Of a DNA stretch of 64,000 nt, positions 30,494-41,478 are shown piece by piece. This stretch comes from Eimeria necatrix (Eukaryota > Apicomplexa > Conoidasida > Eucoccidiorida > Eimeriidae): the NCBI RefSeq assembly GCF_000499385.1, contig NW_013655030.1, positions 11,727-75,726 on the forward strand. Direction: 5' to 3'. Position 1 is the stretch's first letter. Each line of letters opens with the position of its first letter. The position numbers were made by a program, and so were the translations under genes. The notes under the pieces were generated by a model that saw only the letters and a list, made by a program, of their open reading frames with translations, did not search any database and was not told the origin of the DNA.

Positions 30494-32140
30494 TCAGGAT
30501 GCCTGCTGAGTGTCACTCTCTGTGGCGCTGCTTCCTTGCTCTGCAGCAGCTGCTTCCTGCTGGGTTTCTGCAACCTCCTGGGCTTCTGCTTCCTGCTGGG
30601 CTCCTGCGCTCTGCTGGGCGTCCTGCGCTGCGTTTTCTCCATCTGCAGGCAACGGAGAAGCTGCCGATGAAGGAGGCCGAGTCAGCGAGATCAACTCTGG
30701 GTCAGCTGCGTCACACATGCCATCCTTGACAGTTACGAGGTCAGCTGATGTCGAGCCATAAACCCTGAGGGAGCTTGGTCCACAGTCGCTCAAGTTCACG
30801 GAGAGGTCGCGCCCGCCCAAGCTGCTGCCAACGACCACGGAATTTTCTTTCCAAGAGCCCTTTCCAGTTGCAGCATCCCTGCAGAGAGAACAGAAGTCAT
30901 TATACTTGAAATTCCACGAAGCGCCTCTCCGGCTACACAAAGATTCACCTGCCAACGAAAATACACCGGCACGACAACGCTGCAACTCAAAGAGGGCGAA
31001 CTTACGTAGATATCCATGCAAGAACACGGACTTCTACTTCCTTTTGGTTCTTCTGTGTAATGATTATCATGAGTGGCGTGGTCGGTCCAGCTGCTGTTTC
31101 CAGGGGAACCTCCGTAGGCTCGCTTTCATCACTTCCGTACAGCAAAACAGCCGACTGCGGAGAGCTCTCTTTGTCGTCGCCAGATCCACGGATACGAACA
31201 GCAAGCAAGGGCACAGACGGCTTCTCCTGTCCACCCTCCCCTTTAGGAGCCTCCTCAGCGCTTCCTTCGACACTTGGAGGTTTTTCAGCTGGCTCGGGTC
31301 CGGGGCCACTGGGACCGGGTGCACCTTCTGATTCTCTCAACTGAACAATTCTGCGTGATTCGTCGGCAACAAGCGAGACAACGAAGTCCCGTTCGCTCTT
31401 CGTCCATCCAGCACTGGTCACTTTGATGCTCTCATCCACATTCAGGCCGCTACGAACCGTCAGCCTGCCGCAGTTACCTTCAACAAGTCCAGGCAGGGCT
31501 GCGCGGACACAAAAAGCTGTCACGCGGGTCCTCATGGCATCTCCAAAAGTAAGTGGCAACAAGCTCTACTACGAATTACACCTGATGCAACAAATTTGGG
31601 TATGCTTACTCGGACGTTGTTCCGGCGCATCTGCCCCATCGAGGACGCCAGAATCAGGAGAGAAGCTATCCCCGCCTGAATTAACAAGAGAGCAGAAACA
31701 TGGGACCCAAGGTAGTAGCAAGCTTAAGATACATCTTGACCCCACAAGTGGACCGTGTTCCCCTTCAGAACCAAGATGAACCATCGGAATCGACACGATT
31801 GGGTGCCCATCTAGCGAACGCGCGAACTACAGAGTCCCGCGGCGCACAGCAGATAGTCATATAGATCATAGTTTTGCTCAAAGCCTTTGATTTCCCAGTA
31901 ATGACGACCCCGTCATCAAAGGTCCCACAACGTACGGAGGCTTAAGAACTACCTCAACCAGCGGCCCCGTGGCAGGTGCCCCCCGCTGTTCTGTACACTA
32001 GCCCCGAGAATAGGCGCAAAGTAAGCTACCCAAATATGTATCTAAACATTTGTTTTACCTGGGACTTTCGTCCTAACGGCTGAGCTTGGAGGAAGGGAAA
32101 AAAGCAAGCCCAAAGCGACCAGCGACAGCGCTCGAGCCAT
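30494..32140 (-). CDS. Secreted acidic protein, four exons
   Basis: Exons 32140-32059, 31675-31610, 31540-31006 and 30878-30494 join with GT-AG borders and consistent phases, giving 355 residues. The N-terminus MARALSLVALGLLFSLPPSS-AVRTKVPG is a textbook signal peptide. The mature part has four cysteines outside it: FCVRAALPGLVEGNC, NLSDCGPSS and DGMCDAADP. A Pro/Glu/Gly-rich middle (PGPSGPGPEPAEKPPSVEG) and an Ala/Gln/Glu-rich C-terminus (QQEAEAQEVAETQQEAAAAE) complete it. There is no second hydrophobic stretch, so it is neither a membrane nor an obviously GPI-anchored protein. In a coccidian this profile suits a secreted product such as a dense-granule, oocyst-wall or parasitophorous-vacuole protein, but I recognise no named family. 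The consistent splicing supports the model; the function is unknown. Confidence 0.7.
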
Positions 32141-33592
32141 TTTGAATGGGAATACAAAGAGAAATGAGGTTATGCAATGCAACAAAGAAAAAAATACTTT
32201 TTAAAAGCCAAGCAATTGCCAAAAAGCAAGGAGTAATCTTCGTTGCTGCAAATGATGGGAGCTTGAGTTGGAAAGCACACAGGGTTGTGCAGGTTTGCGG
32301 TCCGCTAGAGGCACAGTCAGTGGCTAGCACAATTGCACTAAGGAATCACGTGTTTTTATTTCTTCTTTTAGCATTCTGTAATATGACTATAATGCGTTGT
32401 ACATTGTGGAGCCAGTATGAGGCTATTAATTTTTTGGGGGGCTTTTCTTGCTTTTCTGGGAGGCGCTCACCGGGGACCGCATCTGACCACGATGGCAACA
32501 GCAGCTTCACTGAACGCACGGGCTTGCAAGCCAACTCTAAGCAGTTCCTGGTATAAAACCTCACAGTAAGTAACACACTATTATGAAATGCTGGTAGGCA
32601 TAAGAGAATCTGTTGCGGTTTTTGTTCTACGTGCTGATTGGATCCTAATTGGCTCCAAGACACACACGTTGGGCCGCTGGAGCAGCTGTATGTAACCGTC
32701 TTTCTGTAGCACAAAGCAGAAAAAGCACTATCTTCACTTATTTAACAGTCATTAACCGCATTCGTTCGCTGTTAATTATCCCTTCTAGTGGCAGCCATGT
32801 AACATTCCGAAGCACTTGATCAAGTGATCGCCGTGCTGAAAAAGAACAACTATTTATAGTGCGGGGCTCCATCCTGCTTTACATGGTGCGCATAAGAAAA
32901 ATTCAGGGGCTGCTTAACTTAATAATAGCCTGATACAAATGCTGCATTAAGCGGCCACAGCGGCATTGGTGTCGGCACACGACCGGGATGAGACAAATGC
33001 GCGCCAGAAGCAAATACTCTGAATTATGAACGCTAAAACACGTGCAAAGGACTTTGATAGGTATAATAATTGCATGCATATTGCAAATAACTCTCAGACT
33101 GCTAGACGCTGGACCGGGAGTAACTGCACGGATTGTCGAACACACGGTCCATAGAAGGACACGTTCGCTCAATGGCACTGGCCTCACTGCCAGTTCCATC
33201 AAGCGACAAAGCCTACTTTTGAAACATAAGCGTCATTTTGGTTATGGATTAATAAGCTAGCTAGGAACTGAAATGAGCGAAAACACCACAAAACCGCGGC
33301 CGTTCGCTAAGCTGCTCATAGTCTGCTACTACAAAGGCGTAGCTGCACTTCGTGTCAAACAGAAACACAATAGTACTTTAAAAAACGGAAAACATTTGTT
33401 TTAGGGCAACTGGGGCAAGAAACCGTGGATCTTGCACCCCTTAGATTATTCCAGGGAATTTTGGGGCGGGCAAACTGTTGAGGGATGCTCGCTAGAGGCC
33501 TCGTTGCTGTGTTAACCATTACGAAACCTTCTTTTGTAGGTAACTAAAATGTGTCTAGTTGATGCAGCATCCCTCACATATAGCGGTGCCAG
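32141..33592. other. Intergenic, no gene recognised
   Basis: Promoter side of the secreted protein gene. AT-rich with short frames only. A TGCATGC element (ttgcatgcatat) lies at about 33,070. Confidence 0.5.
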
Positions 33593-34217
33593 TCACACTG
33601 CGATTTTCGATGGTCTGCGACTGCACCTGTGATTCTGCAAGTGCCACGGTGCTTCCACACGAACCACTTTCGGTGAGCAATACGCAATCCACGTGGCTAC
33701 ACAGTGAGGTTGAAGCCTCGATATGCTGCGTCTTTCGAGCCGATATTGGAGCGAGCGAGGGGTCAAATCCTCTGTCCCACTCACGCTTTTAGAGCGGAGG
33801 CATCCCTTTACATATTCGCTGAAACAATTTAACCCGATGTCCCGTTTACTCCTTAAGCAGACAATAAAACTTTTCACTAATAGGACAATCGATTCCGGAA
33901 TTTGTCGCTGCTCTGGTATTCCACGTGACTTCATTTCGCTCACCACCTGGTCGCCGTGAACTCTGATAACCTTGCCACCCTTGAACCGCGACTTGCGAAA
34001 CGAGTTGCTCTGATGATGCATTATGCCACAAATAATGGCACAATGGTTGCTTTAGGGGGGTCATGATATAGTTTTGTGGGCTGAGGATGCCTCGAAAGGA
34101 ATACAAGCTGAGCATCACAGCTGGGGGATTTTGAAAAACTGAGACTTCGTCAGCCTCCAGTCGTCTAATAAGAATATACACAACAGACAACGATAATGCA
34201 ACTTTGTTTGACTTCAT
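33593..34217 (-). CDS. Possible small gene with a hydrophobic N-terminus
   Basis: A minus-strand ATG at 34217 reads MKSNKVALSLSVVYILIRRL then EADEVSVFQNPPA, a signal-peptide-like start with a possible splice after the CCAG near 34,122. A second frame from 34021 reads SRFKGGKVIRVHGDQVVSEM, PESIVLLVKSFIVCLRSKRD and ends at 33593. The join is not proven and no family is recognised. Both pieces could be chance. Confidence 0.25.
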
Positions 34218-34335
34218 TTTGTTTTGCTGGTTCTAAGCAACTGCGAGGAGCATATTAAGCTATGCTTTGGCTTTGTCATGCCGTTATGACGATCCAGAAA
34301 CCCTACGGGACAGATGCTTGTTGCTACGAGCGAGC

Positions 34336-34498
34336 AGTGAGGGCAGCTGCGAAGTGAGCTGATCCAGTGCAGCAAAATAAAGGGAAGAACCAAACAAGGG
34401 CTGCGGCGGAGTAGTATGAAGGCCTACTCCGCCGCGGCCCTTGTTTGATGCTTCCCTTTTGCTGCACTGGATCAGTTCACTTCGTAGCTGCCCTCACT
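34336..34498. repeat. Large inverted repeat, arms about 75-79 bases with a 9-base loop
   Basis: The left arm, 34336-34414, begins AGTGAGGGCAGCTGCGAAGT; the right arm, 34424-34498, is its reverse complement with about seven mismatches and one small indel. The loop is tatgaaggc. The arms contain a CAGTGCAGCAAAA block and a GGCGGAGTAG end. It lies between genes. It could be a foldback (MITE-like) element, a hairpin RNA locus or a replication-generated palindrome. Confidence 0.9.
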
Positions 34499-35575
34499 AC
34501 TTTTATCATTACTGGGGATGGCAAGCCTTCGGATATTTTGGGCCCATGAACTGCGTTGCGTGATAAATGCGCGGCGCATTCGAGCATTGACCGAAAGGAG
34601 AGTTGTAGTCTCCACAGGGCAGTGACGTCGCTTTTCCCAGCCTTCTACCATTGCCTAGCGCCAGGCCTTCTGCTCACTAGTACTTGTTCGCTGAGTGCCT
34701 CTACTACTTTAAACGAGCGCTCAATGCAGGTTTACAGCTGAGCACACGCGGGCTCACAACATAACTGTTATGCCAACTCTCGCTGCAAATCACGTTGTAG
34801 ACAGACGCGTCGGAGGAATGAATGCCTTTTGTTTTCACTGTGGCAGTGCGGGTAAACGCACTGTCCTGCTTGAAACTGCCAGGATCAACTATCCCGAAGA
34901 GCCCGTTGTGGATGTCACGCCCCACTGCAGTGCTGAAACAAGCTTCCTTCGGCAGGCAAGAATCTCACGGCGTCTTCCGTAACCATTTTCCAGAGGCATG
35001 AGAACGATACGGATGACAGCGGCTATGGTCACACAAACGTGTGCCCTTTAGTCGACTTCGATGTCAAAATGTAGTTTTGGCTGCAGACGGAAAGCTGCTT
35101 GACGTTCCCGCTCCAATCCTTCACCGTCGTTCGTAAAACTGATTATCACAGACATGAAATACGTTTACACGAGTCGGAGGCCGTCAACTGGGGGAGTGTT
35201 TCAGCAGCCTTCAGAGCGCAAGCTTTACTAAGCAACGCTACGTCTAGTGGGCAAATGGCCTCACCCGAAGATCAGCTGAATTGGTCCGGCGTTGTAGCGC
35301 GAATAACCCTGAAGGTTGCCGCTTCCACGCAAGCGTAGTAAACTGGCTATAGACAGAGACGGCCGAAGTGAGATGCCCAGCCATGAACGGCTCTGCAAGC
35401 GCACATGTCGCTGCCTGGTAATACTTTTTACTTAAGCCTTGTAAAGCAGTCATCTATTGAAAAGCATATTCAAGTGTATGCGGGCAGTTACAATAAGTTG
35501 GCAATACGTTGACAGGGGGCCTGTGTGACAAAACTTCCACTCCACGAAACCTTGTAATATTATTCTGAAACATAC
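34499..35575. other. Unassigned, may hold the last exons of the GBP-like gene
   Basis: Two minus-strand pieces look weakly coding: about 35,330-35,270 after a TTCAG acceptor (GYSRYNAGPIQLIFG in the frame continuing from the upstream exon) and about 34,925-34,760 (VGRDIHNGLFGIVDPGSFKQ). Neither join is secure. Confidence 0.3.
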
Positions 35576-38500
35576 CTGCTGCTGACGAAGCAACGAAGCA
35601 AGCGCTGACCTGGAAAAGCCCAGCGTTATAGCGGAGAAGTCCCTGGCAGCTTTTTGAAGGAGGAGCATATGAATATCAAGCAAGGAACTGCAGAGGCTGT
35701 GGCAAAGCCAGGCATCCCGACCCGACCTAGCCGAAGCCTCAGAGATATCTGACAGAGTTGGCTGCCACAGCGAGTTACCAGTCGCTGCCTGACTCTCAGA
35801 AACTGCATTTTTGAACTTCTTAACCATTTTCACAGCAACCGGGGGTAGTAGTTCTGTCAACTGTTCGTCCATTGCAGTTAGCACCTGAAAAGCCACGGCA
35901 TTCACTCTGTGAATAGTTAACGAGCTGCATGTGTATCGACTTCATATTAAGGCTTGCCCCACAAGCTGAGAGTTAGCCAGCAGTGCTTCATGAATGCTCT
36001 GCACATTGTATTAGGTATGAAAGCAAATGCTCGAAGGACCTTTTTAACGATGCCTGGAGTGTGTGATCCGAAGGCACGTGCATCTTTCTGTAATGCAGCT
36101 ACAAGCTCTGCCCGGAGCCTCAATCGCGCGCTGTTCTCTATGCGCAGAGCTTTCCTGAATTGCACAAGCCAAGCAGTGCCTACGTTCGTGCCTGCTTCCG
36201 CAGATTCACATCAATAAAAGTAGCGGCAAAAAGCAGACTATAATAAATCATATGCCGTATGAAACTGCGACGAGCAGACCGCGTGAGACCGCACCTGAGA
36301 TACAGAATACGAAGCTCCTTTTCCAATGAACGCAGCAGCTCGTTGCGCAGTGTCTCCCGCTCCGGGGAAAGCTGAAAGCAACACATACTACTGGACCAAC
36401 TGGCATGGAAACTGTTGTGGCCTCTGCTATATCCATCACGAGTGCGGTTCACCGAGGCTCCTTCCTACCTGGCATCGCCGGGTTTGGTAATCGTATAGCG
36501 CCAGTGCTTCTGAAAGAATGTTTTGAACTGTAGCACCAAACGATTTGGATGCTACATCCTGTTCCGCCTGGTATCGAAGCTCACGCAATCGTCCCTGAAC
36601 AGCGACAAGGTAAAAACTGCAAATCAAGGCGTCTGTTCACCCAAGGGGACATGGGGTATCTCCTTTTTCTCCATTATTCAGGGCACGTTCTATTCGCTGG
36701 GCGACTAGAGCGCACCTTGACGAACGCCAATGATCGCCTAAAAGCCGCTGCGCTTGTAGTACAGGCGAGTGCACACCCGGCAAATTCCGTGGAACTCGGA
36801 GGAGCAGAACCGGGTTGTCTAGTCAGTAAATTCTCTATTGCGTCTGCAGAAATTTAGATCGGCACAGAGGATTCAATGACACAAGCGGCAACGCAACTTG
36901 CTTTATCTAATGCCGCCGCTACAGGCATAAGCTTCCCGCAGCCTCAAATATGGAAGAAAAAAGAACATTATCGCATTCAAGGGAAAAACCGAGCTCTGGG
37001 CCTGTACCTGCAATTTGTGTCTGTGAGGTATTCCGGGGAACAATTCCTCGCAACAAGGAATCCAGGACGTCTCGAGTAGCCTCTCCACCTCCATGCAATT
37101 GCAAGCCTATTACACTTACTTTGACTGCAGCACCGACAAGGAACCCGCAGCACACCCCGTACGGAGCACTGTCTGCAGTACTCGAAGGTATCAGTACTAT
37201 CACACTTGGCACTGTGAGCCACCTTAGAGCTACAGGTCGGTAAAGAAGAGGGCTGCGCCTCGTATCACTATTCCATCCACGCTTACCATCAGCGGTTCCA
37301 AGGTGACGCCGAACTTCGGCTGTAATCGCATCTTCGCATGATGGAGATACCGGCATCTGCAATCCATAGTCCAGCACACAGCATCATGTTATCACGCGCT
37401 GCTCTGCTTAGTACAAAAGAGAAGACTTTGGCTCCGCCAAAATTCCGCAGCAATAGCTGGGAATTAAACTTAAAAGTCTGCGATGGCGAAGAAGTATAGT
37501 GTTGCTCGTGAGTGGCACGAATTCAGAAAGTTACTGGCACTCAATAAACTCAGTACGCCATTCAACAGTCAACATTCGTTCCCCAGTGCTTCGTTCTGAC
37601 AAGCTGTAACGAGAAGCGCTCTAGGCTCTAACCTCAACGAGAATGACAACACGAGGCAGCCGCCGGGGGCGGCCTGCCTCAAGAGCCAGTTGGTGCGAAC
37701 TGTCACGAGGGTGGGTGGAGAGCTGTCCGCCTTCACCATTTCGGCGAACTCTGTTCTCCTCTAGTTGCTGCCGCATTGCATACAGGAGCTTTGAAATGTG
37801 CTCTGGGAGACAAGCCTGGCGATTCGCGGGCTCAGTTTTATCCACAGACGATGGCCGAATGCTATGCGAAGTTTGGCGGGGGACCGCAGTCATATCTTCA
37901 TCCTCACCCGCGACTGCTCTAGCATCCCCGAGACACAAGAATTCCCCGAAAGGCCGAACCCCCTCAGAGTCATGTGACCGTGGCTTATAAAGCTTCCCCT
38001 CGTGTAAAAGAGGTATTAACAAGACATCTGCAGCCTCTATGGCCGCCAGCGCAACAGCTTGAGTGAAGTGTCCTCCTGTCAAGGCATCCATGTTCTTCGG
38101 AGATGCCCTTGAGACCTCAGTGCCATCAGAAGTCTCCTTTCTTGCAGCAGTTGCAAGGGGAAGGTCTTCTGTGGAGCTATTTCCGCTCGGACCCTCAGTG
38201 GCAGACAGTCCGTGGAACAGAGCTTCTGCTTTATTTTTCTGACTGGTGTTAGGATCATCTCCCTTCTTTCCTTCTTCTTTGGCGTGTTTCCACTGCCCAC
38301 TACCAATACTTGATGGCACTTCAAGAGTCAGAAGCACGGCGCCAGCTGGGAGCCTGTCGAGTCCAATACCTGAAATCGGAGTAAAGCAGCGTATCTCTAT
38401 GACGGTAAATTTTGGATCAGCAAGCATGCGTCTTGCTGTAAACATCTGCAGCACTGTGACTACTGCTGCAGTCAAGACTTCGATCTAGTGGAGCTCGGAC

Positions 38501-39163
38501 ATAAAACCAATTTGAGGCAATGCACAGCTGGCACCAGAAAGGGTCCCAAGGCCCCTCAGGTGCCTGCTCACAACTCCTCTGCTCACCTGAATCAACACCA
38601 ATATCATCCTTTTTTTCTGTGCCTCCTAAATGCCTCATTGCACAACCCAGCAGCGTCCGTATCGCGGGACGCTGGAGAGGGCTGCTGACAGCTATCACGA
38701 AAGGAGCGGGGACTTCCCGGTTCTTGTTCGTATACGGTGCTCTCGTAGTCCGCAATACGTTCTGCAACAAGCTTCTTGCATTTCCGATAATTTTGGCGCT
38801 CCCATCAGCCCCTATGCTTCTCAGTACCTGCAGAGGAAACAGCGTATAGCGCATTCCTAGGGACTAGCCTGTCCCGTAAAGCGGATCGGTGTCAACTAAA
38901 GGGAGATGCAGCCGTCGGGGAAATCGCATTTTGCGCACCTCACAGTACGGCAGTGCGGCCAAGGGAGGCGGAGGAGGAGGATCCTACGTAGAAAGTACAA
39001 GTGGCGCACTGACAGTTCGTCGATTAACAGAGCATATTTCCAAGCGGTGTTCAATCTTTTGCGTCTGAAGTAGCGTAAATATACTCACGTGTTGTACTAT
39101 TTGTACGCCATCTGCTCCCCATAAGCATATAGCGAAGCCGAGGAACAGCCAGAAGAGATCCAT
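35576..39163 (-). CDS. Secreted guanylate-binding-protein-like protein lacking a P-loop, about nine exons
   Basis: Exon 1 (39163-39089) encodes a signal peptide (MDLFWLFLGFAICLWGADG-VQIVQH). Exon 2 (38827-38587) gives VLRSIGADGSAKIIGNARSL, LQNVLRTT, then PFVIAVSSPLQRPAIRTLLG. This follows the opening of GBP/atlastin GTPases ('iqLv..dG...i...al..l......pv.VvsvvG..R.GKS.LLn'), but the GxxxxGKS loop is replaced by SSPLQRPAIR. Exon 3 (about 38430-37640) continues with IEIRCFTP, AGAVLLTLEVPS (where GBPs have LLDTEG) and AVALAAIEAADVLLIPLLHE, with a long polar insertion. Later exons fit the GBP helical region: LDSLLRGIVPRNTSQTQIAG; DAIENLLTRQPGSAPPSSTE; GRLRELRYQAEQDVASKSFG; ALALYDYQTRRCQ; LSPERETLRNELLRSLEKEL; RKALRIENSARLRLRAELVA; and VLTAMDEQLTELLPPVAVKM. 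Most junctions are phase-consistent. The 3' end is unresolved. I infer a catalytically dead GBP relative in the secretory pathway. Confidence 0.5.
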
Positions 39164-40978
39164 GGCTTCGTGAGCACATTTGCCCGCCTTCTCCTGAAAA
39201 CAGTGGTACGATTCTGCCGTTTGCTGGTGCAAACAGGGAGGAAAATGCAGAATTAGCGGTCCAGCAAGTGGTTGAATAGTCTTGCCCGTCGCAGTACCCA
39301 ACGAAAACCGCAATGTATGATAAGTCAAACAAAGAGAGAAATGCGACAAATAGTAGTACACGGCGAAACGCGTTGCGTCGACTCAGAGCTGCCCCTCCTG
39401 ATTACGATGTGCACGTGGTCGTATAATGATGCATTGCAACCGCACTGTTGATCTCGGCAGTCTCGCGATACTGGTCGTCCCGTCCTAAGACAACACGCCC
39501 GCTGTAAATGTACAGGAAAGTAACAGGGTGTATATTAACAAATACGTCTAATCCAGCACTAGCAGATCATCGGGAAGTTGCGTAAAAGTTGGCTCCACAG
39601 GGGCACAATGTAATGCCGATTTCGCTGCCTCATGCTCAAAAGCCCTTACCAACACTTCCCTACACAAAACCATCAGCTGATTAGTTAAAATGGAAAGGTT
39701 TTATTGGACACGAGAGCTCTCAACATGGGTAGACATTACCTCAAAGGACTCAGCAGCCCCAGGTACCGAGTCTCCACAAGCCCCAAACATTGCCACTGCC
39801 CCAGCAGCACTGCCACAACCCCCCAAAACACATAGAATTCCGCATTATTATAGTGGAATTAGTATGTATACAGTGCAATATTCCCTTCCTTTGCAAATTT
39901 TGCGCATACTGTAGTGCCGATGGCTTCAGCTCGCTCCAGCCCTCAGGTCAAGAATCTAATACTGGCGTTGTACCGCAGAAATCAGCGAGAAGAGACCATG
40001 AAACTCAAAAGTATATGGTGATCCCAATGTATAAGAGGAGTTGATGGGCAGATCCCCCGGCAACATGCAGCTTCATCTCTGCTACCACCTTAGTATCGCA
40101 GCTTGTGCATGTTTTATGCTAGAGTTATAATTAACGCAACCACAAGGTCCTAGGTACCACGACATTCAGCGCGAGTAGAAAACAGGGGAAAAGTATGAAG
40201 AGTTCAATCACAAAGGCAGGCAGCGGGCTCCAGAGCCAATGGTACCCTAGAGGGGAACGGCAAAAGGAAGAGCAACGATACCAGAAGGCTAGTTCCACAA
40301 GTTAGACTTAAGGTCTCTGCTGTGCGGCTAAGCATCGATGCCAGCCAAGAACGTTCTTCGAAACAGTGAGCGCACCTTCTGTGCGAACGTGAGAACTGTT
40401 GCCGCTCAGCTGGGTATGCAGGGGGACTTCATTGAAGCTGCGACAGTTCCTAACGGGGAAATAAGCAAATGTTTCAAAAGAGTTCCATCTCTGAGTGCAC
40501 AGGTTACGGCGCCTCGCATCAATTCTTGAACGAGAGAAGCAACTCCAAAACAGATGAATTACGCAGAGATTATTTAACATAATACAAAGGTCTCTTCAAT
40601 GAAACACAGTTGCTCCCTATACTACCCTTCGTGTATGAAAGGCAGGCTAGGTAAGAGCCTAGACTCCCATGAATTTTGGTGTCAAGTCATGGCTCCTTTA
40701 GTCGCTGCAGTGCAATGTACGCGATGCAAACTACACAGCGCCTTACATGCACAAGACTACACAGCACCTTGCGTACACAAGCTAGGCTTGCTGACATTCT
40801 GCAAAAGAAAAGGATCACTGAGGCCTCTGTCGTTGCGGGCCAAACCGACATGGCAATCTATGCCTTAGTTCCTTGTGCCAATAGTTAACAAAAGCCTTCC
40901 TGCCGCTTGCAAAGCAAGAAGTATTTGCGTTTGGACCCGCCCGCCTTCCTGTGTCTCACTATACCCGTAACCAGTTAG
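39164..40978. other. Intergenic, no gene recognised
   Basis: Short frames only. Divergent promoter side of the GBP-like gene. Confidence 0.5.
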
Positions 40979-41172
40979 GCATCACCGTGTAGAGGCCTTT
41001 GGGTCCCTCTCCCCACACATATGTGTCGGGGCACTGAGCAGAAAAACTGGCACTTTTAAACAAAGATGGGCTCTATCATCTACGGCCTTGTGCCCGGCAT
41101 TTAACGACTGGGATGCGCTACTTGAAATCTACCAGAGGACTACCGTCGCTGGCGCTAGTGAATTTAGGCCAG
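40979..41172 (+). repeat. Direct repeat, copy 1 (about 194 bases)
   Basis: Nearly identical to 41284-41478, about 305 bases downstream. The shared sequence begins GGCATC.CCGTGTAGAGGCC and ends GTGAATTTAGGCCAG. It contains a short palindrome, ACACATATGTGT. No stable protein frame is shared beyond about 60 codons. Confidence 0.95.
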
Positions 41173-41283
41173 ATTGGGGTCTCCGTCTGCTGTTTTCAGC
41201 ATATTTCATCTTGCAGCACTAAACTATAAGCTAGTCATAAGTCACCGCTTTTTGTTCTGCGAACTCTAGATTCTGACGTGTGT

Positions 41284-41478
41284 GGCATCGCCGTGTAGAG
41301 GCCTTTGGGTCCCTCTCCCCACACATATGTGTCGGGGCACTGAGCAGAAAAACTGGCACTTTAAAACAAAGATGGGCTCTATCATCTACGGCCTTGTGCC
41401 CGGCATTTAACGACTGGGATGCGCTACGTGAAATCTACCAGAGGACCACTGTCGCTGGCGCTAGTGAATTTAGGCCAG
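41284..41478 (+). repeat. Direct repeat, copy 2 (about 195 bases)
   Basis: Differs from copy 1 at about six positions over its length, so the duplication is recent or under conversion. The 111 bases between copies are unique and lack inverted ends, so no transposon structure is evident. Confidence 0.95.

Noticed and set aside
33745..33795. A tRNA gene suggested by GGGGTCAAATCCTCTGTCCC
   Set aside because: The B-box-like sequence lacks a matching A box and the acceptor, D and anticodon stems do not pair in the surrounding bases.
40979..41478. Insertion sequence or retroelement
   Set aside because: There are no terminal repeats, target duplications, or transposase or reverse transcriptase motifs; only a direct repeat is visible.
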